Source of the DNA: Flavobacteriales bacterium | Lineage (GTDB): Bacteria > Bacteroidota > Bacteroidia > CAIKAF01 | DNA: 64,000 nt | Assembly: GCA_025055635.1 (NCBI GenBank) | Contig: JANWWQ010000002.1 | Location: 1 to 64,000 of the forward strand | Direction of reading: 5' to 3' | Shown: positions 8,919 through 16,797 of the stretch, in pieces | Position numbering within the stretch: position 1 is the stretch's first letter | Layout: each line of letters starts with the position of its first letter | Notes under the pieces: model-generated | What the model saw: the letters and a program-made list of their open reading frames with translations, nothing else | The model's database searches: none | What the model was told of the DNA's origin: nothing | Program-made: the position numbers and the translations under genes

Positions 8919-10355
8919 ATGATTTTCAGTGCGCCGGTATTTGTGTGGTTTTTTCTTCCCCTCTGTTTGGTTTTTTGTCTGGGCTTTCTGCCTCCTTCTC
9001 GGCGGAATACTGGCCTTCTCCTTTTTAGTCTTGTTTTTTATGCTTGGGGCGAGAAGGAATTTGTACTTTACTTATTGGCCTCCATACTTTTCAATTACCT
9101 GACTGCCCACTGGATTTATCGAAGTCCCCGCCCAGGCCGCGTTGTAGGCATTGGCGTCATTCTGAACCTCACGGGTCTTATTTATTTTAAGTATGCCGGA
9201 TTTTTTTCTGAAGCATTAGCCAGAGTAGGCTTTGACTTGCCCGCGGCGACCACTCGTCACTTGCAGGCCGTCCACATGCCCCTGGGAATATCGTTCTTTA
9301 CTTTTCAAAACATTTCTTACCTCGTGGATGTGTATCGCCGAGAAGTGCAACCTCAGCCCAATCCATTTCATTACGCTTTATACATTTCATTTTTCCCACA
9401 GCTCATAGCGGGTCCCATCATCCGTTACAGAGACGTGGCTCAACAATTGGTGCACCGCATCCTAACGGCGGAAGATTTTTTTATAGGTGGCCGGCGATTT
9501 TTGACTGGCCTGGCTAAAAAAGTGGTCCTTGCGGACAACATTGGAGAATACGTGCAAGGGGCTCTCCGCATTCCCGGCTCTGAACTCAATCTCTATACCG
9601 GTTGGCTCATTCCCTTAGGGTATGCGTTGCAACTTTACTTTGATTTCAGCGGCTACAGCGACATGGCTATAGGGATGGGGCGCATGTTTGGGTTTCGTTT
9701 TATGGAAAACTTCAACTTTCCTTATATCGCCCGTTCGTTCAGGGATTATTGGCGGCGCTGGCACATTTCGCTTTCCACTTGGTTCCGCGACTATTTGTAC
9801 TTGCCGCTGGGTGGCAACCGGCGCGGGCCCTTGCGCACGTACTTAAATCTGTGGATCGTGTTTCCCTTGGTGGGGCTGTGGCACGGGGCTAACTGGAACT
9901 GCCTGGTGTTCGGCATCCTGCATGGTTCCTTCATGGTGGCCGAACGTATGGGTCTTGAACGTTGGCTGGAACGTATTCCGCGCCTGTGGGGACACCTGTA
10001 CTTTGTAATGTTTTATCTCGTGTCTTTGGCCGTCTTTACCACCGATGGACTGGACCATGCCTACCAGGTGCTCAAAGCGATGGCCGGTTTGAATCATAAT
10101 ACCTCACCCTACTATGCGGCTGGCCTTTATTTTTCACCGGCTCTGGGCCTATGGCTCATGCTGGCGTTGATCTTTTCGCTGCCGGTCGGGCCTTGGCTTA
10201 GGAGGCGCCTGGAAAATCAAAGAGCCCAGCATTCCTGGTGGATCCTCTCGTTGGCACGCCCGGCTCGGTTGGGTTGGTATACCTTGCTGGCCCTTCTTTC
10301 TGCCGGAGAAATTGCGGGTTCGGCGTATAATGCTTTCATTTATTATAAGTTTTGA
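8919..10355 (+). CDS. MBOAT family O-acyltransferase (AlgI-like)
   Basis: 478-residue polytopic membrane protein. Typical AlgI/DltB features: N-terminal FSAPVFVWFFLPLCLVFC helix, HMPLGISFFTFQNISYLVDVYR, PQLIAGPIIRY, LYFDFSGYSDMAIGMGRMFGF, NFPYIARSFRDYWRRWHISLSTWFRDYLYLPLGGNR (split in the real chain only by reading here), and the invariant catalytic histidine in GLWHGANWN. Such proteins move acyl groups, usually acetyl, across the membrane to a polysaccharide. The next gene, an AlgX/AlgJ-like protein, starts 4 bases later, supporting a glycan O-acetylation unit. AGGAGG lies 2 bases before the ATG, too close to act as a normal ribosome site. Confidence 0.93.
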   Translation: MIFSAPVFVWFFLPLCLVFCLGFLPPSRRNTGLLLFSLVFYAWGEKEFVLYLLASILFNYLTAHWIYRSPRPGRVVGIGVILNLTGLIYFKYAGFFSEALARVGFDLPAATTRHLQAVHMPLGISFFTFQNISYLVDVYRREVQPQPNPFHYALYISFFPQLIAGPIIRYRDVAQQLVHRILTAEDFFIGGRRFLTGLAKKVVLADNIGEYVQGALRIPGSELNLYTGWLIPLGYALQLYFDFSGYSDMAIGMGRMFGFRFMENFNFPYIARSFRDYWRRWHISLSTWFRDYLYLPLGGNRRGPLRTYLNLWIVFPLVGLWHGANWNCLVFGILHGSFMVAERMGLERWLERIPRLWGHLYFVMFYLVSLAVFTTDGLDHAYQVLKAMAGLNHNTSPYYAAGLYFSPALGLWLMLALIFSLPVGPWLRRRLENQRAQHSWWILSLARPARLGWYTLLALLSAGEIAGSAYNAFIYYKF

Positions 10356-10359
10356 AGCC

Positions 10360-12105
10360 ATGGACCGGAGCCGGCGTTTCGTTGTTATTGTGCTCTTTGC
10401 CGCTCTGGGATCCCTGCTGACGTACTATCTCCTTAATGGCACGAATGTGGGCAAAACTACAGCCCGTCTGATCATTGAAGCGGAAGGCCCCCCCGAAGAA
10501 AAGCTGGAGCTCTTTGTAGATCCGGGACTAGGATATTTCCAACCCCAGAACAGCAGTCTTTCTGAAACCGATCCGCAGCGGCCGTTTTACCATGTTATGG
10601 AATTGCCGGATGCGGCCTTTGCCGTCCGTTTGCGTCTTGATCCAGGTCAGAAGCCTGGTCTCTGGCGATTCCGATCTTTTAGGTGGGAGGGACCTCAGTA
10701 CACCCGCGTTTGGACGCCTGAGGTCCTTGACAGTCTCTTGGTGCCTCTTCAGGGTATTTCATCCATGGGCCTCCACGCCGGGGCGTTAGAGGTGGTCACC
10801 AAAAGCCATGATCCGGCCCTGGAAATCCGGGGCGATGTGCTGCACTTTTGGCACTTTATACGCACGCCGGCTGCTGTGAACAAACCTGCGGCTTTGGCAG
10901 CCTTTCTGACCTTTCTATTGCTCTCTTGCGCTTTTCATGTAGGGTATCACCGGTTGCAGGCCCTTGAATCGCATGTGCATTGGGCCCTGTTGCTTGGAGG
11001 CTTCTTGTTTCTGCCTTTGGTTGTGATGTGGGGTGAACCTAAGCCCGAGACATCTGAGGAACACAAAAGGGAAAACCGCCGGCTGGCCCCCCTTCCTCGG
11101 CTGGAGTGGGACAGCCTGTTCTCCCTTCCGGATCGCTGGACGGCCTACTTTCATGACCATATGGGACTAAAGTCTTTTCTGGCCGCTTTGGACGGCCGTT
11201 GGAAATATGGGCTCCTGAATAGTTCCCCCAAACCCTTTGAAGTGGAAATAGGCCGTCATGGGTGGCTCTTTTCCAGGGATACTAGCCTGCTGCGCGATTA
11301 TCTCCACTGGGAAAAGATGCCTCTTTCGGTGATGCGTCGGATGCGCTTGAATCTGGAATATATTCAAATGTGGTTGTCCCGACGGGGCATCCGCTTTTTT
11401 GTATTTGTGGCCCATAATAAGCACAGCATTTATCCCCATCATTTACCATCAGCTATGTCCTTTCAGGATAGGCCTTCCATCTATGAACAATGGAAAGCTT
11501 ATATGATAGACAGCTCGTTTGTAATGCCCATAGATGCGGGAGATGAACTGCGGGCGGCCGCCCGGGATAACGAGGTATATTACCCTTACGACACACACTG
11601 GAATTTTCACGGCGGTTTATTGGCCTATAGAAAATTGATGCTCTACATTGCCCGCGACTTTCCTCAGTGTCAGGCCTTGGCAGATAGTCTTTTCCAGTGG
11701 GTCCGCTTGGATGAGCGTAATGCTGATCTGGCACGAAAGATCGCCCTCCAGGATGTGCTGCATAATAAGGAATACCAGCCTAGCCTGCGCATTCCTTCGC
11801 CGGCCAGGCCCCTGCCTCCCCCGGACTTACCCCATGTTCCTTTGTTGCAACCTTCCTTGGCATACAGTGTGGACAATCCAGCCCTGCCCCGTCTGCTCAT
11901 GTATCGCGATTCCTACGCCAACCTCATGGTGCCTTATCTGACCAACCACTTCAGTTACAGCCTTTTTTTGTGGACCCATGCCCTGGATCCCCTAACCATT
12001 ACCCGCATTAAGCCCGATGTGGTCGTAGTGGAAATTGCCGAACAACACATCCGCAACCTGGCCTCCCTGGATACCACAGTATTCGCACGGTTTGTTGATG
12101 AATAA
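10360..12105 (+). CDS. AlgX/AlgJ-like DHHW protein, probable acetyl transferase partner of the MBOAT
   Basis: 581 residues. One N-terminal membrane anchor (residues ~7-26), an extracytoplasmic segment, a second hydrophobic pair around residues 175-225 (LAAFLTFLLLSCAFHVGY, ALLLGGFLFLPLVVMWG), then a C-terminal SGNH-hydrolase-like domain. In that domain PYDTHWNFHGGLLAYRKLM matches the DxHW signature of the DHHW/AlgX/AlgJ group and LLMYRDSYANLMVPYL the DSY segment. ATG 10360 is used since it lies 4 bases after the MBOAT stop; an upstream ATG at 10312 lies inside the MBOAT gene. Inferred to complete transfer of the acyl group to a glycan outside the membrane. Confidence 0.85.
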   Translation: MDRSRRFVVIVLFAALGSLLTYYLLNGTNVGKTTARLIIEAEGPPEEKLELFVDPGLGYFQPQNSSLSETDPQRPFYHVMELPDAAFAVRLRLDPGQKPGLWRFRSFRWEGPQYTRVWTPEVLDSLLVPLQGISSMGLHAGALEVVTKSHDPALEIRGDVLHFWHFIRTPAAVNKPAALAAFLTFLLLSCAFHVGYHRLQALESHVHWALLLGGFLFLPLVVMWGEPKPETSEEHKRENRRLAPLPRLEWDSLFSLPDRWTAYFHDHMGLKSFLAALDGRWKYGLLNSSPKPFEVEIGRHGWLFSRDTSLLRDYLHWEKMPLSVMRRMRLNLEYIQMWLSRRGIRFFVFVAHNKHSIYPHHLPSAMSFQDRPSIYEQWKAYMIDSSFVMPIDAGDELRAAARDNEVYYPYDTHWNFHGGLLAYRKLMLYIARDFPQCQALADSLFQWVRLDERNADLARKIALQDVLHNKEYQPSLRIPSPARPLPPPDLPHVPLLQPSLAYSVDNPALPRLLMYRDSYANLMVPYLTNHFSYSLFLWTHALDPLTITRIKPDVVVVEIAEQHIRNLASLDTTVFARFVDE

Positions 12106-13357
12106 ATACGCACTTTCCAATCTTCTTTGGTCCGTGGCTGGCCTCACTCTGATCACGCTGGCCTCCTTATACCTTTTTAAAAATGCGCTTCTTTTTGATA
12201 GTTGGCATAACAACGATGAGCTGGCCCACACGGACTACGTATTTAAATTGGCCCACCATGGTCGCCTTCCGTATTCCAGTGAGCTGGTGGACAGAGAGCT
12301 GGTAGAATTCTCGTCCCGCAAGTTCGGCTATCCCGCCCCGGAAAAACTCTCTTTAACAGATTTCGGAATCGGCCTGCAGGCCTATAGTTACGAAGCCTTA
12401 CAGCCTCCTACGTATTATGTCGTCTTAGCTATTCCTGAAGCGGTGCTTTCCCACCTAGGAATCCCCATGGAAGTTCGTTTGCGGGCCTTAAGAATCTGCT
12501 CTGTCATTCTGGTAATTCTCGGCTGGGCCATATTTTACGAAGCCTGTTTGCCTGTGGTCCGCCAAGGCTTAGTAAGCAGCGGTTACCGGTGGTTTGCCAC
12601 GGGTGCCCTGGCCCTTTTCTCCGCCGGAGATCATTATCATATCAGCAACGACCAGGCGGGGCTCTTATTTGGGAGCCTCACTACGAAACTCCTGTTTCAG
12701 CTGGGCCGAAACCCGTCGCCGCAGGGGGTCTATAGGACCTTAGGGGCCATCATGGGTGGAGTAGCTGTTAAGCTTTCTAATGCTCTCTGGCTGTTGCCTT
12801 GGGCAGCGCTGACGTGTCAATTATTGTATACCGGTCGTCTCTCCTTGAAAAGGCTCAGAGTAAGCTGGTTTCTGGTTGCCTGTTTACCCTTAATTATGGT
12901 CGTTCCAGTGGTTGTCAGTTCCGGCGGCCTTTCTTCAGACAGCCTTTCTGAGACGGCCCGTATGTTCTCTGTCATATCGCCCGGCCTTTTTGAATCGGGC
13001 TTCTTTGTGGAAGCCTTTTATTACAAGGCTTTTTCCTTGCAGGTCCTGGGCATTCTTCCTGGACTTGATTACCCGGAAGTCCTCATTTTTATAAGTGTTC
13101 TCTGTGCGCTCCTATGGATTTATTTGGTCCCCGTCCTGCCAGTGATGTGGTACAGTCTGTACTGGCTTGTGGCCCTTTGGCCTACACTCCTGTTAGTCGC
13201 TGGCTTTCTCAACCGCCATGTGGGCAGCGTATTCTGGTTTGAATTTCGCATCTTTACCGCCTACTACCCTGTGCTCATCCTTTTTCATTTTTTCCCGTGG
13301 GCTTTTTGGAGAGCCTTCGGCCGGCTCTACGTCCATCCTCAGAACACTATCCCTTAA
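12098..13357 (+). CDS. GT-C fold membrane protein, probable polyprenyl-phosphate-sugar glycosyltransferase
   Basis: 419 residues with about nine membrane helices. The first periplasmic loop holds WHNNDELAHTDYVFKLAHHGRLP, in the position of the catalytic acidic loop of GT39/ArnT-like enzymes (a D-E-x-A-H pattern after helix 1). HISNDQAGLLFGSLTTKL and GGVAVKLSNALWLLPW resemble later loops of that fold. It starts 8 bases before the DHHW gene stops, so the three genes are almost certainly one operon. Likely adds a sugar to a surface glycan that the two upstream genes acylate. The family assignment is by layout and one motif, so the donor and acceptor are unknown. Confidence 0.7.
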   Translation: MNKYALSNLLWSVAGLTLITLASLYLFKNALLFDSWHNNDELAHTDYVFKLAHHGRLPYSSELVDRELVEFSSRKFGYPAPEKLSLTDFGIGLQAYSYEALQPPTYYVVLAIPEAVLSHLGIPMEVRLRALRICSVILVILGWAIFYEACLPVVRQGLVSSGYRWFATGALALFSAGDHYHISNDQAGLLFGSLTTKLLFQLGRNPSPQGVYRTLGAIMGGVAVKLSNALWLLPWAALTCQLLYTGRLSLKRLRVSWFLVACLPLIMVVPVVVSSGGLSSDSLSETARMFSVISPGLFESGFFVEAFYYKAFSLQVLGILPGLDYPEVLIFISVLCALLWIYLVPVLPVMWYSLYWLVALWPTLLLVAGFLNRHVGSVFWFEFRIFTAYYPVLILFHFFPWAFWRAFGRLYVHPQNTIP

Positions 13358-13365
13358 GAAAGGGC

Positions 13366-14112
13366 TCAGTAGGTTTTTTCTCGGTAGGCCTTCAAAAAGA
13401 TTTCCCAGGCTTCCTCGGCCTGTATGCGGAGCATCTCCAAACCGTTCACGGCGCGTGCACCCTGATGGCGAAAAGCCCTCATCAAAGGCGTAAGGGGAGG
13501 GTTGTAGACAAGGTCAATAAGCGCTTGATGACGGCCAATATAATGACAAGGAAAGGGTGGTAATGCGTCGGTCATCCCAGCCATGCCACAAGGAGTGGTG
13601 TTCACTACCAGGCCTGCATCCTCAACGATTTCTTTTGTTAAGTCTTCGTAGGTTATCACCTGAGGTCCCGGTCTTCGGGAAATAATTCTAAAAGGAAATC
13701 CGTGCCGACTAAGCACGTAAGCAACAGACTGAGCCGAACCGCCGCTCCCCAGCACCAATACTCCTCTGCGGGCCTCTGCCGTAAACCGCTTCAGCGTCCG
13801 ATCAAAGCCCACAACGTCTGTATTGTAACCTTTAAGGCCTTCAGGACTCTGTACCACCACATTGGCGCTGCCCGTGGCGGTTACTGCGGGTTCCAACTCG
13901 TTCAGGAGGGGCACCACGGCCCGCTTAAAAGGAATAGTCACATTGAGACCCACTAGGGCCCGATGCTCTCGGAATAATTCCGGAATCTCCTCTGCCCGGC
14001 CGAGTTCAAAAAGACGGTATTCCCCCTGTATTCCTGCCTCCGCCATAAACCTGCTGAACAGGTCCGGAGAGCGGCTGTGCCGCACAGGATTACCGGCCAG
14101 ACCGAGCAGCAC
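13366..14112 (-). CDS. aroE: Shikimate dehydrogenase
   Basis: Reduces 3-dehydroshikimate to shikimate with NADPH in aromatic amino acid synthesis. 248 residues from GTG 14112. Shikimate-binding residues are visible: the SxS of RHSRSPD, the lysine of NVTIPFKRAV, and GYNTDVVGF; the nucleotide-binding loop is VLGSGGSAQSVAYVL; NTTPCGM and NGLEMLRIQAEEA follow as usual. The GTG start is preferred because the family begins close to LLGLAGNPVRHS, while the frame extends upstream to 14160 only inside the DedA gene. It overlaps the end of DedA by 23 bases. Confidence 0.93.
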   Translation of the reverse strand: MLLGLAGNPVRHSRSPDLFSRFMAEAGIQGEYRLFELGRAEEIPELFREHRALVGLNVTIPFKRAVVPLLNELEPAVTATGSANVVVQSPEGLKGYNTDVVGFDRTLKRFTAEARRGVLVLGSGGSAQSVAYVLSRHGFPFRIISRRPGPQVITYEDLTKEIVEDAGLVVNTTPCGMAGMTDALPPFPCHYIGRHQALIDLVYNPPLTPLMRAFRHQGARAVNGLEMLRIQAEEAWEIFLKAYREKTY

Positions 14113-14746
14113 CGGCCCGCCCCTTAATAAAACCCACCACCATCGGCAGCACCGAAACAAGGATGATACTGATAATCACGAGCTCGAAATTGTTCTTTAC
14201 CACGGGAATATTCCCAAACCAAAAGCCCAGCAGCGTGATGCCCCCCACCCAAAGGAGGGCGCCCGTCAGGCAATATATGATATAGCGTTTATACTCCATG
14301 CTGCCCGCACCGGCTACAAACGGCGCCACCGTGCGAACGATCGGAATGAAACGCGCCATCACCACCGTGCGACCTCCGTATTTTTTGTAAAAGGCCTCCG
14401 TCTTCTCTATGTACTCCCGCTTGAGGAACAGCACCCGCTCCCGGGCCTTAATGTAACGCCCGAAAAAGCGCCCTATGAAATAATTGGTGTTATCGCCGAG
14501 CAGGGCCGCTGCCATCAGTAACACAATGATCAGCCTCACATCCAGTTGCCCTGTGCTGCTGGCTAGGGCTCCCGCTGCAAACAACAAAGAATCCCCAGGT
14601 AGCAAAGGCATTACTACCAGTCCGGTCTCCACATACACTATCACAAATAAAAGAGCGTAAGTCAGCGTGCCGTAACGCTCCAGCACAGCTGCCAGATGCT
14701 CATCCAGGTGCAAAAAGATGTCTACCACCGTGGTAAGTGTGTCCAC
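14090..14746 (-). CDS. DedA family membrane protein
   Basis: 218 residues, about five hydrophobic segments. Family motifs: YVETGLVVMPLLPGDSLLF, GDNTNYFIGRFFGRY, KYGGRTVVMARFIPIVRTVAPFVAGAGSMEYKRY, with the conserved Arg and Pro of the re-entrant loops. DedA proteins act in lipid-carrier flipping (undecaprenyl phosphate or phospholipid) and membrane homeostasis. The C-terminus overlaps the aroE start by 23 bases, so the two are read together. Exact lipid substrate cannot be inferred. Confidence 0.93.
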   Translation of the reverse strand: MDTLTTVVDIFLHLDEHLAAVLERYGTLTYALLFVIVYVETGLVVMPLLPGDSLLFAAGALASSTGQLDVRLIIVLLMAAALLGDNTNYFIGRFFGRYIKARERVLFLKREYIEKTEAFYKKYGGRTVVMARFIPIVRTVAPFVAGAGSMEYKRYIIYCLTGALLWVGGITLLGFWFGNIPVVKNNFELVIISIILVSVLPMVVGFIKGRAGAARSGR

Positions 14747-14826
14747 AACCTTCTGTTTTATCCTGCAAGGTTACTGAAAATCGTGTGTCCTTGTTACAGG
14801 GAGATTTTCTTGTGTGATTATTTTTC

Positions 14827-14948
14827 GGGCATGCAAGGGACAGGCTCCTCCGGGCTCCGCTTGCGTTTCGGCATTCCCTTGGCCGCAGCCTCAAAGACTG
14901 CGGCCAAGACAGTGCCGGCCCTTGGCCGCCCTTCGAATCCCTCACGCA
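14827..14948 (-). repeat. Dispersed GC-rich repeat, copy 2, with long hairpin
   Basis: Read on the minus strand it opens TGCGTGAGGGATTCGAAGGG, matching the GCGTGAGGGxTGCGGAGG start of the other copies, and ends CTTGCATGCCC. Its middle contains an 11-base perfect inverted repeat, CTTGGCCGCAG at 14878-14888 and CTGCGGCCAAG at 14898-14908, with a 9-base loop. No T-run follows on either strand, so it is not a classic terminator. Confidence 0.65.
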
Positions 14949-15147
14949 TTTACCTCGCCCTAGTAAGGCCGTAGACATCTGTCCTTAAGAGTCGAAACCT
15001 TCACTCCAGGCGAGGCGCGCTTGTCCGGCACCCAATAAATTTTTTTCGGGGTCTCACCTTCATAGCCCGTTGAACCAAAATGCCACTCCCAGCGGCCTAT
15101 CCTGCACATTCTTACAGGGCTGCACCCCTTCGTAAAGGCGGGAAAAC

Positions 15148-15202
15148 AGAGCCCCTAAAAGGCTCTTCACGGGAGCAACTTCCGGAGGAAGATCCTCAGG
15201 AT
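15148..15202. other. Three consecutive short hairpins
   Basis: AGAGCC/GGCTCT (15148-15153 and 15161-15166), CTTCC/GGAAG (15179-15183 and 15187-15191) and ATCCT/AGGAT (15192-15196 and 15198-15202) follow one another in a non-coding stretch. They may belong to a structured RNA or to decayed repeat material. No known RNA family was recognised. Confidence 0.4.
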
Positions 15203-15281
15203 GTCACGCCGTTAGGCTCAAATTGTCTTTTCCCCGTCCTTCGTTGCCCCTGTTCTAAAAAGGAAATCTCATGCCGCCTTC

Positions 15282-16766
15282 TTAAAAGTTAAATGAAAAT
15301 CCTAATACCACAGCATGGAGATGGTGCACCACGCGCGCCGGTTCCAGGGGATTCAAAGCTTGCGAGGGATAGGGACTGATCTGCGGCTTCACGCGATACA
15401 GGACGTAGGCGCCGTCAATGGTCCACCGTTTCAGACGGAAGGCCAGACCCCCTGAGGCACTCCAGGTCTGCATGGTATTGAGGTGGGGCTGGTACCCGTT
15501 GCTGTAATACTGAAAGCCGCCCCGTAGGTATAGGGGGTCTAACTTAAGCTCTAAACCAGTCCTGACGGTATGACGCGTGTTAAAGCTGGAGCGAATGATT
15601 TCATTGGTCGGCATAAAAAAGAAGCCCGAACGGAAGCGTGCTCTGCTCAGATCGGTGAATTCGTAATCCAATCCCAAAGCCACAAGTTTCTGAACGGTAA
15701 AGCCTACCGAAGCATGGAGCTTCAGCGGGGTAGTGATGCCATAATTGAAGGCTCCGAAAGGCGAGTCCAACCAACCCGTGGAGCCTGAATTATCGTAAGT
15801 GGCGGCCACCCGGTTGCTGTAGCGGTCGCGCAGCCACAGCCAGCAAGGCGAGTGAAAAGCCACGCCCAGCCTCACCCAGTCCGTGGGCCGCACTATGGCA
15901 CCCACCCTAAGATTGATACCCGAAAGAGAAGTTTGCAGCCTCTGCTCCAAAATGAAATCTTTAAATTCCGGTGTCAAATCCATCGGATCCGATTCCTGCT
16001 GCCGCACGAACTGTCTGTATTGACCTAAAATGAAATTTAGTCCTCCTCCCAAGTACAGGCGATTGGCGTAGTTGGCAGCAAAATTGAGGCCCAGTTCCCC
16101 TGTGTTTCCCCACGTATTGTAGTAAAAATCCTGCAATTTATTGGTATGGGGCCATGGCTGAATAAAATCCATGTATTGTCCTGTTAATGTATCGTACAAC
16201 AATACCTGGGCCCTGAATAACAACTCCTCATAATAAGGATCCAGAGACCCAGGAGGCCCCATCTGATTAGCATTATATTTAAAGTAGGTGATGAGAGAAC
16301 TTTCTGGATTCACGCCCCGCAAACGGGCCCGGTAGTTGAAGTCGCCGGTACGGTTGTAGGTGAGCGCAAAGTGGGCGAACTGCCAGCCGGTGAGGTAACG
16401 GTCCTTGCGCCTTAGTTCTTTTACTCCCACAAAACCTATCGTGGGTAAATTAACGCTGGTGCGATTCTCCCTGGACTCTGAGCCGTAGTACAAACTGCGG
16501 GTGTGGCTGGTGCTAATGCCAAATCCCATGGCCGTTTGGCTTTTCCTGTAAATGCCCAGACCGGCCGGATTGCTTAAGACCACTGACAAATCACCCCCCA
16601 GAGCACCCATGGCCCCCCCCAGAGCCGTGTAACGAGCCGTGCCGGTAGGCATCAGCCAGGTGTAGCGGAACACATCGGACTCATTTTGGGCTGTGGCTGA
16701 ACCCGCCATCCACTGGAATGCCACCCAAACCCCTACCAAAATGCAAAGGCCTTTGTGCGGACTCAC
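15282..16766 (-). CDS. OmpP1/FadL-type outer membrane beta-barrel protein
   Basis: 494 residues with a signal peptide ending near GSATAQ. The mature start, ESDVFRYTWLMPTGTARYTALGGAMGALGGDLSVVLSNPAGLG, is the hallmark of Bacteroidota OmpP1/FadL/TodX proteins (the NPAGLG plug motif). Alternating amphipathic strands follow, with many turn residues, finishing on HAVVLGFSFNF, whose terminal Phe is the outer-membrane insertion signal. Probably imports hydrophobic molecules such as fatty acids, but the cargo is not determined. Lies 31 bases downstream of the Trp-rich lipoprotein on the same strand. Confidence 0.9.
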   Translation of the reverse strand: MSPHKGLCILVGVWVAFQWMAGSATAQNESDVFRYTWLMPTGTARYTALGGAMGALGGDLSVVLSNPAGLGIYRKSQTAMGFGISTSHTRSLYYGSESRENRTSVNLPTIGFVGVKELRRKDRYLTGWQFAHFALTYNRTGDFNYRARLRGVNPESSLITYFKYNANQMGPPGSLDPYYEELLFRAQVLLYDTLTGQYMDFIQPWPHTNKLQDFYYNTWGNTGELGLNFAANYANRLYLGGGLNFILGQYRQFVRQQESDPMDLTPEFKDFILEQRLQTSLSGINLRVGAIVRPTDWVRLGVAFHSPCWLWLRDRYSNRVAATYDNSGSTGWLDSPFGAFNYGITTPLKLHASVGFTVQKLVALGLDYEFTDLSRARFRSGFFFMPTNEIIRSSFNTRHTVRTGLELKLDPLYLRGGFQYYSNGYQPHLNTMQTWSASGGLAFRLKRWTIDGAYVLYRVKPQISPYPSQALNPLEPARVVHHLHAVVLGFSFNF

Positions 16767-16797
16767 GGTTTTTTATTTCACATTCTTGAGGTGAAAT

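Larger units (their letters stand above)
14747..15281. other. Gene-free stretch with GC-rich repeat and hairpins
   Basis: 535 bases between DedA and the OmpP1-like gene. It holds repeat copy 2 (14827-14948) and a cluster of three short hairpins (15148-15202). Small open frames here have no protein-like composition and none has a plausible promoter and start. Nothing else was recognised; a small RNA is possible. Confidence 0.6.

Noticed and set aside
14696..14978. Open frames on both strands around 14.7-15.0 kb and at 15080-15292
   Set aside because: Low-complexity, repeat-derived composition, no promoter, and no protein-like pattern.
14960..15040. tmRNA 5' end (GGTTTCGAC on the minus strand)
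   Set aside because: No resume ORF ending in ALAA and no tRNA-like 3' end are found nearby.
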